NCBI RefSeq assembly: GCF_002356555.2
Contig: NZ_AP017372.2
Location: 1,900,501 to 1,964,500, forward strand
Direction of reading: 5' to 3'
DNA length: 64,000 nucleotides
Source: Halorhodospira halochloris
GTDB taxonomy: Bacteria; Pseudomonadota; Gammaproteobacteria; Nitrococcales; Halorhodospiraceae
Part shown: piece after piece, positions 61,912 through 64,000 of the stretch
How the letters are laid out: every line of letters starts with the position of its first letter
Position numbering within the stretch: the stretch's first letter is position 1
Notes under the pieces: generated by a model
Databases searched by the model: none
What the model was told of the DNA's origin: nothing
Seen by the model: only the letters and a program-made list of their open reading frames with translations
Position numbers and translations under genes: made by a program

Positions 61912-63666
61912 TTATTTCTGCAGCACATAGGTGCCGGGTGCATCGGCCAACGGCTGATAGGTACCCGAGCTCTGCCCCACGCTCGGCGGGGCGCCACGAT
62001 TACTGGAGTGCTCGCGCAGCCACTGCTGCCAATCCGGCCACCAGGAACCCTGCTTCTGCTCAGCCTTATCCAGGAAAGAGTCGGGTGAGACGTAAGGGTC
62101 GGAAGCCTTGCGCGGCAGGATGCGGAAGGTGCGCCGCGGATGGCCCGGGGGGGTGACTATGCCGGCGTTGTGGCCACCGGTGGTCAAGGCGAAGGTGACA
62201 TCCGCCCGCGGCAGGAAGCGGTTGATCTTGAAGACTGAGCGCCACGGGGCGATATGGTCTTTCTCGGTGCCAATTGCGAAGGTCGGCACTTGAATATCGC
62301 CGATGTGGATGGGCTGGCCGCCGACGTCGTAGCGATCCTCAACGAAGTCGTTGTTGAGAAAGAGCCAGCGCAGGTATTCGCTGTGCATGCGGTAGGGCAA
62401 GCGCGTCAGGTCGGCATTCCAGGCCATCAGGTCGATGACCTTACCGCGGTCACCCATCATGTAGTCGTGGATCAATCGGGAATAGATCAGGTCCTTGGAG
62501 CGCAGCAGCTGGAATGCGCCGGCCATCATGCTGCCATCGAGGTAGCCCTTCTCCCACATCATATCTTCGATGAAGGTCACCTGGCTTTCGTCGATGAATA
62601 GCTCCAACTCGCCGGGCTCGGTGAAATCTGCCTGCGCTGCCAGAAGGGTCATGGACGCTAGGCGCTCGTCGCCGTCGCGGGCCATGGTTGCGGCGGCGAG
62701 CATGAGCAAGGTGCCACCGAGGCAGTAACCGACGCCGTGAACCTTCTGCTCCGGCACGATGCTGGTAACCGCTTCCAGGGCTTCCATGACCCCCTCGCGG
62801 CGGTAGTTGCTCATGCCGAGGTCACGGTCTTCGGAGCCGGGATTTTTCCACGAGATGGTAAAGACGGTGTGGCCTTTGCTGACCAGGTATTCGACCATCG
62901 ATTTGCCGGGCGAGAGGTCGAGGATGTAGTACTTCATGATCCACGCCGGCACGATCAGGATCGGCTCGGGGTGGACGGTCTTGGTGGTCGGCTCGTACTG
63001 GATCAGTTCCATGATGCGGTTGCGGTAGACTACCTTGCCGGGGGTAACAGCCAGGTTTTCGCCTACCTTCCAGTGCTCGCCGCCGACCGGCGGTTTTTTG
63101 GTCACATAGCGCTCGACATCCTCAACGGCGTTGGCCATGCCTCTAGCCAGGTTGGCGCCGCCTTCTTGGAGGGTGCGGGCGAGCACTTCGGGGTTGGTGG
63201 CTAGGTAGTTGGACGGCGAGTAGAGGTCGAGCATCTGCCGACCGATGAAGTTAACAACCTCTTCGTGGTGTTGGGTAACGCCGCGCACGCCAGTCGTGGC
63301 GTCGTGCCACCACTGCTGGGTCAGCAAAAAGCCTTGACTGAGCAGATCGTAAGGCCAGGTTTCCCACTCTTCGGCGGCGAAGCGGTCGTCGTTTGGCCAG
63401 GGCTGGATACAGGGTTGTTCGCAGGTTCCGGTCATGCGACTGATGGCGTAGCTTTGGAAGCTCATCAGGTTCCGTGCCGCTTGATCGGCAAGAGCGACCT
63501 GTTTGCCGGGGTGGGAGGCGAGGTGAACTGCCCAGTCGAAGGTGGCGAGGCTGATGGCGACGGGCGAGAGGCCTTGGCTGATGCGGCCGAGGCCGGCGTT
63601 GTAGAGCCGGTCCAGGGTGTAGGCTTGGCGGTCGCTTTCGTCGGGGTCGAGGACGTATGGGTGCAT
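61912..63666 (-). CDS. phaC: Class I poly(3-hydroxyalkanoate) synthase
   Basis: 584 residues (R. eutropha 589). Polymerises hydroxyacyl-CoA at the granule surface. N-terminal domain includes HPYVLDPDESDRQAYTL; the alpha/beta-hydrolase half has the lipase-like box HGVGYCLGGTLLM with catalytic Cys315, then Asp in AIGTEKDHIAPW and His in TTGGHNAGIV. The single-subunit length and motifs indicate class I. It heads the phaC-pta-ackA operon, 25 bp before pta. No phaA, phaB or phasin gene is visible in the window. Confidence 0.96.
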   Translation of the reverse strand: MHPYVLDPDESDRQAYTLDRLYNAGLGRISQGLSPVAISLATFDWAVHLASHPGKQVALADQAARNLMSFQSYAISRMTGTCEQPCIQPWPNDDRFAAEEWETWPYDLLSQGFLLTQQWWHDATTGVRGVTQHHEEVVNFIGRQMLDLYSPSNYLATNPEVLARTLQEGGANLARGMANAVEDVERYVTKKPPVGGEHWKVGENLAVTPGKVVYRNRIMELIQYEPTTKTVHPEPILIVPAWIMKYYILDLSPGKSMVEYLVSKGHTVFTISWKNPGSEDRDLGMSNYRREGVMEALEAVTSIVPEQKVHGVGYCLGGTLLMLAAATMARDGDERLASMTLLAAQADFTEPGELELFIDESQVTFIEDMMWEKGYLDGSMMAGAFQLLRSKDLIYSRLIHDYMMGDRGKVIDLMAWNADLTRLPYRMHSEYLRWLFLNNDFVEDRYDVGGQPIHIGDIQVPTFAIGTEKDHIAPWRSVFKINRFLPRADVTFALTTGGHNAGIVTPPGHPRRTFRILPRKASDPYVSPDSFLDKAEQKQGSWWPDWQQWLREHSSNRGAPPSVGQSSGTYQPLADAPGTYVLQK

Positions 63667-63729
63667 GGTGGTACCTCTTGGTTGTTGGTTTTGGCTGCTG
63701 GCGGTCTTTGGGAGAGTCTTTTTTTGGGG

Positions 63730-63923
63730 ATGGCCGGCCCTGGAGATTTTCCCCAGAGCTGGCTGCCCTGGGATGCCATCTTCCCGGGGTTGGCTGGTCC
63801 TGGGAGACCTCCCCTGAGTTGGTCAGCCCTGGGAGATCTCCCCCGGGGTTGGCCAGCCCTGGGAGATCTCCCCCGGGGTTGGCCAGCCCTGGGAGATCTC
63901 CCCCGGGGTTGGCCAGCCCTGGG
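63730..63923. repeat. 30-bp tandem repeats upstream of phaC
   Basis: About seven head-to-tail units, each containing CCCTGGGAGATCTCCCC, GGGGTTGGCCAGC; the three nearest the right end are identical and those nearest phaC are decayed. GGGAGATCTCCC is itself a perfect palindrome. The open frame across it (PGLANPGGDL repeats) has no gene-like features elsewhere. Confidence 0.85.
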
Positions 63924-63954
63924 TATGCCAATATGGGGACGCTACAAGCCGTCC

Positions 63955-64000
63955 CTGGAAGCTCTCTGCTCGCCATCCATGGCGAGCAAAGCCCCATATT
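63955..64000. repeat. Dispersed hairpin repeat (copy 3, cut by window end)
   Basis: CCGTCCCTGGAAGCTC then TGCTCGCCATCCATGGCGAGCA, a hairpin with 9-bp arms, related to the centres of the repeats at 53285 and 59200. Confidence 0.6.

Noticed and set aside
63730-63923. CRISPR-like repeat array
   Set aside because: The units are directly adjacent with no unique spacers, and no cas genes are present.
63251-63997. Minus-strand frame with PGLANPGGDL repeats
   Set aside because: It reads through the 30-bp repeat and then phaC in the wrong frame.

Overview
The window looks like chromosome from a gammaproteobacterium. The gene order secA-argJ, the neighbours trxA-rho, and the proteins ZapD, DciA, NudE and CysQ are typical of that class. 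A complete seven-gene Mrp Na+/H+ antiporter operon, acidic surface proteins, porins and a class I PHA synthase operon suggest a salt- or alkali-adapted, PHA-accumulating organism. A relative of Halorhodospira (Ectothiorhodospiraceae) is my best guess, but that is inference.

Left flank (1-16.1 kb), ordinary chromosome: zapD; a minus-strand operon secA-argJ-thiE-like; divergent dciA; an acyltransferase and a DUF1631 protein; mrpABCDEFG; a tandem universal stress protein; lgt.

Centre (16.2-42 kb), the unusual part: a dense array of Rpn (recombination-promoting nuclease) genes. I count nine copies of one family: six intact, one broken by a frameshift plus a stop at a catalytic codon, one split by an IS21-family element, and one fragment. 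Each complete copy has a strong ribosome binding site and in-frame ATG at codon 189, so it is a gene within a gene of the RpnL toxin / RpnS antitoxin type. Seven further genes (six intact, one frameshifted) encode only the C-terminal RpnS part and stand alone behind a conserved non-coding leader of about 550 bp. A second, convergent Rpn family has one full gene and three copies cut down to the part containing its own internal start. Palindromic repeat elements, an IS1380-family element, an IS21-family element with a passenger gene, and an hsp20 gene lie among them. Between the constant head and tail of each RpnS is a repeat tract of varying length, in two types (LEKGEQIG-like and QEG-like). 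The arrangement suggests an amplified, diversifying toxin-antitoxin family with surplus solo antitoxins.

Right flank (43-64 kb), ordinary chromosome: two paralogous small outer-membrane proteins, nadC, an SH3-domain protein followed by argE-argA-thyA-folA, two porins, two lipoproteins behind rho, trxA, nudE-cysQ, and phaC-pta-ackA. The MaoC-like domain fused to the phosphate acetyltransferase seems to lack its catalytic segment. Short hairpin-forming repeats and a 30-bp tandem repeat lie between these genes. No tRNA, rRNA or CRISPR array was seen.
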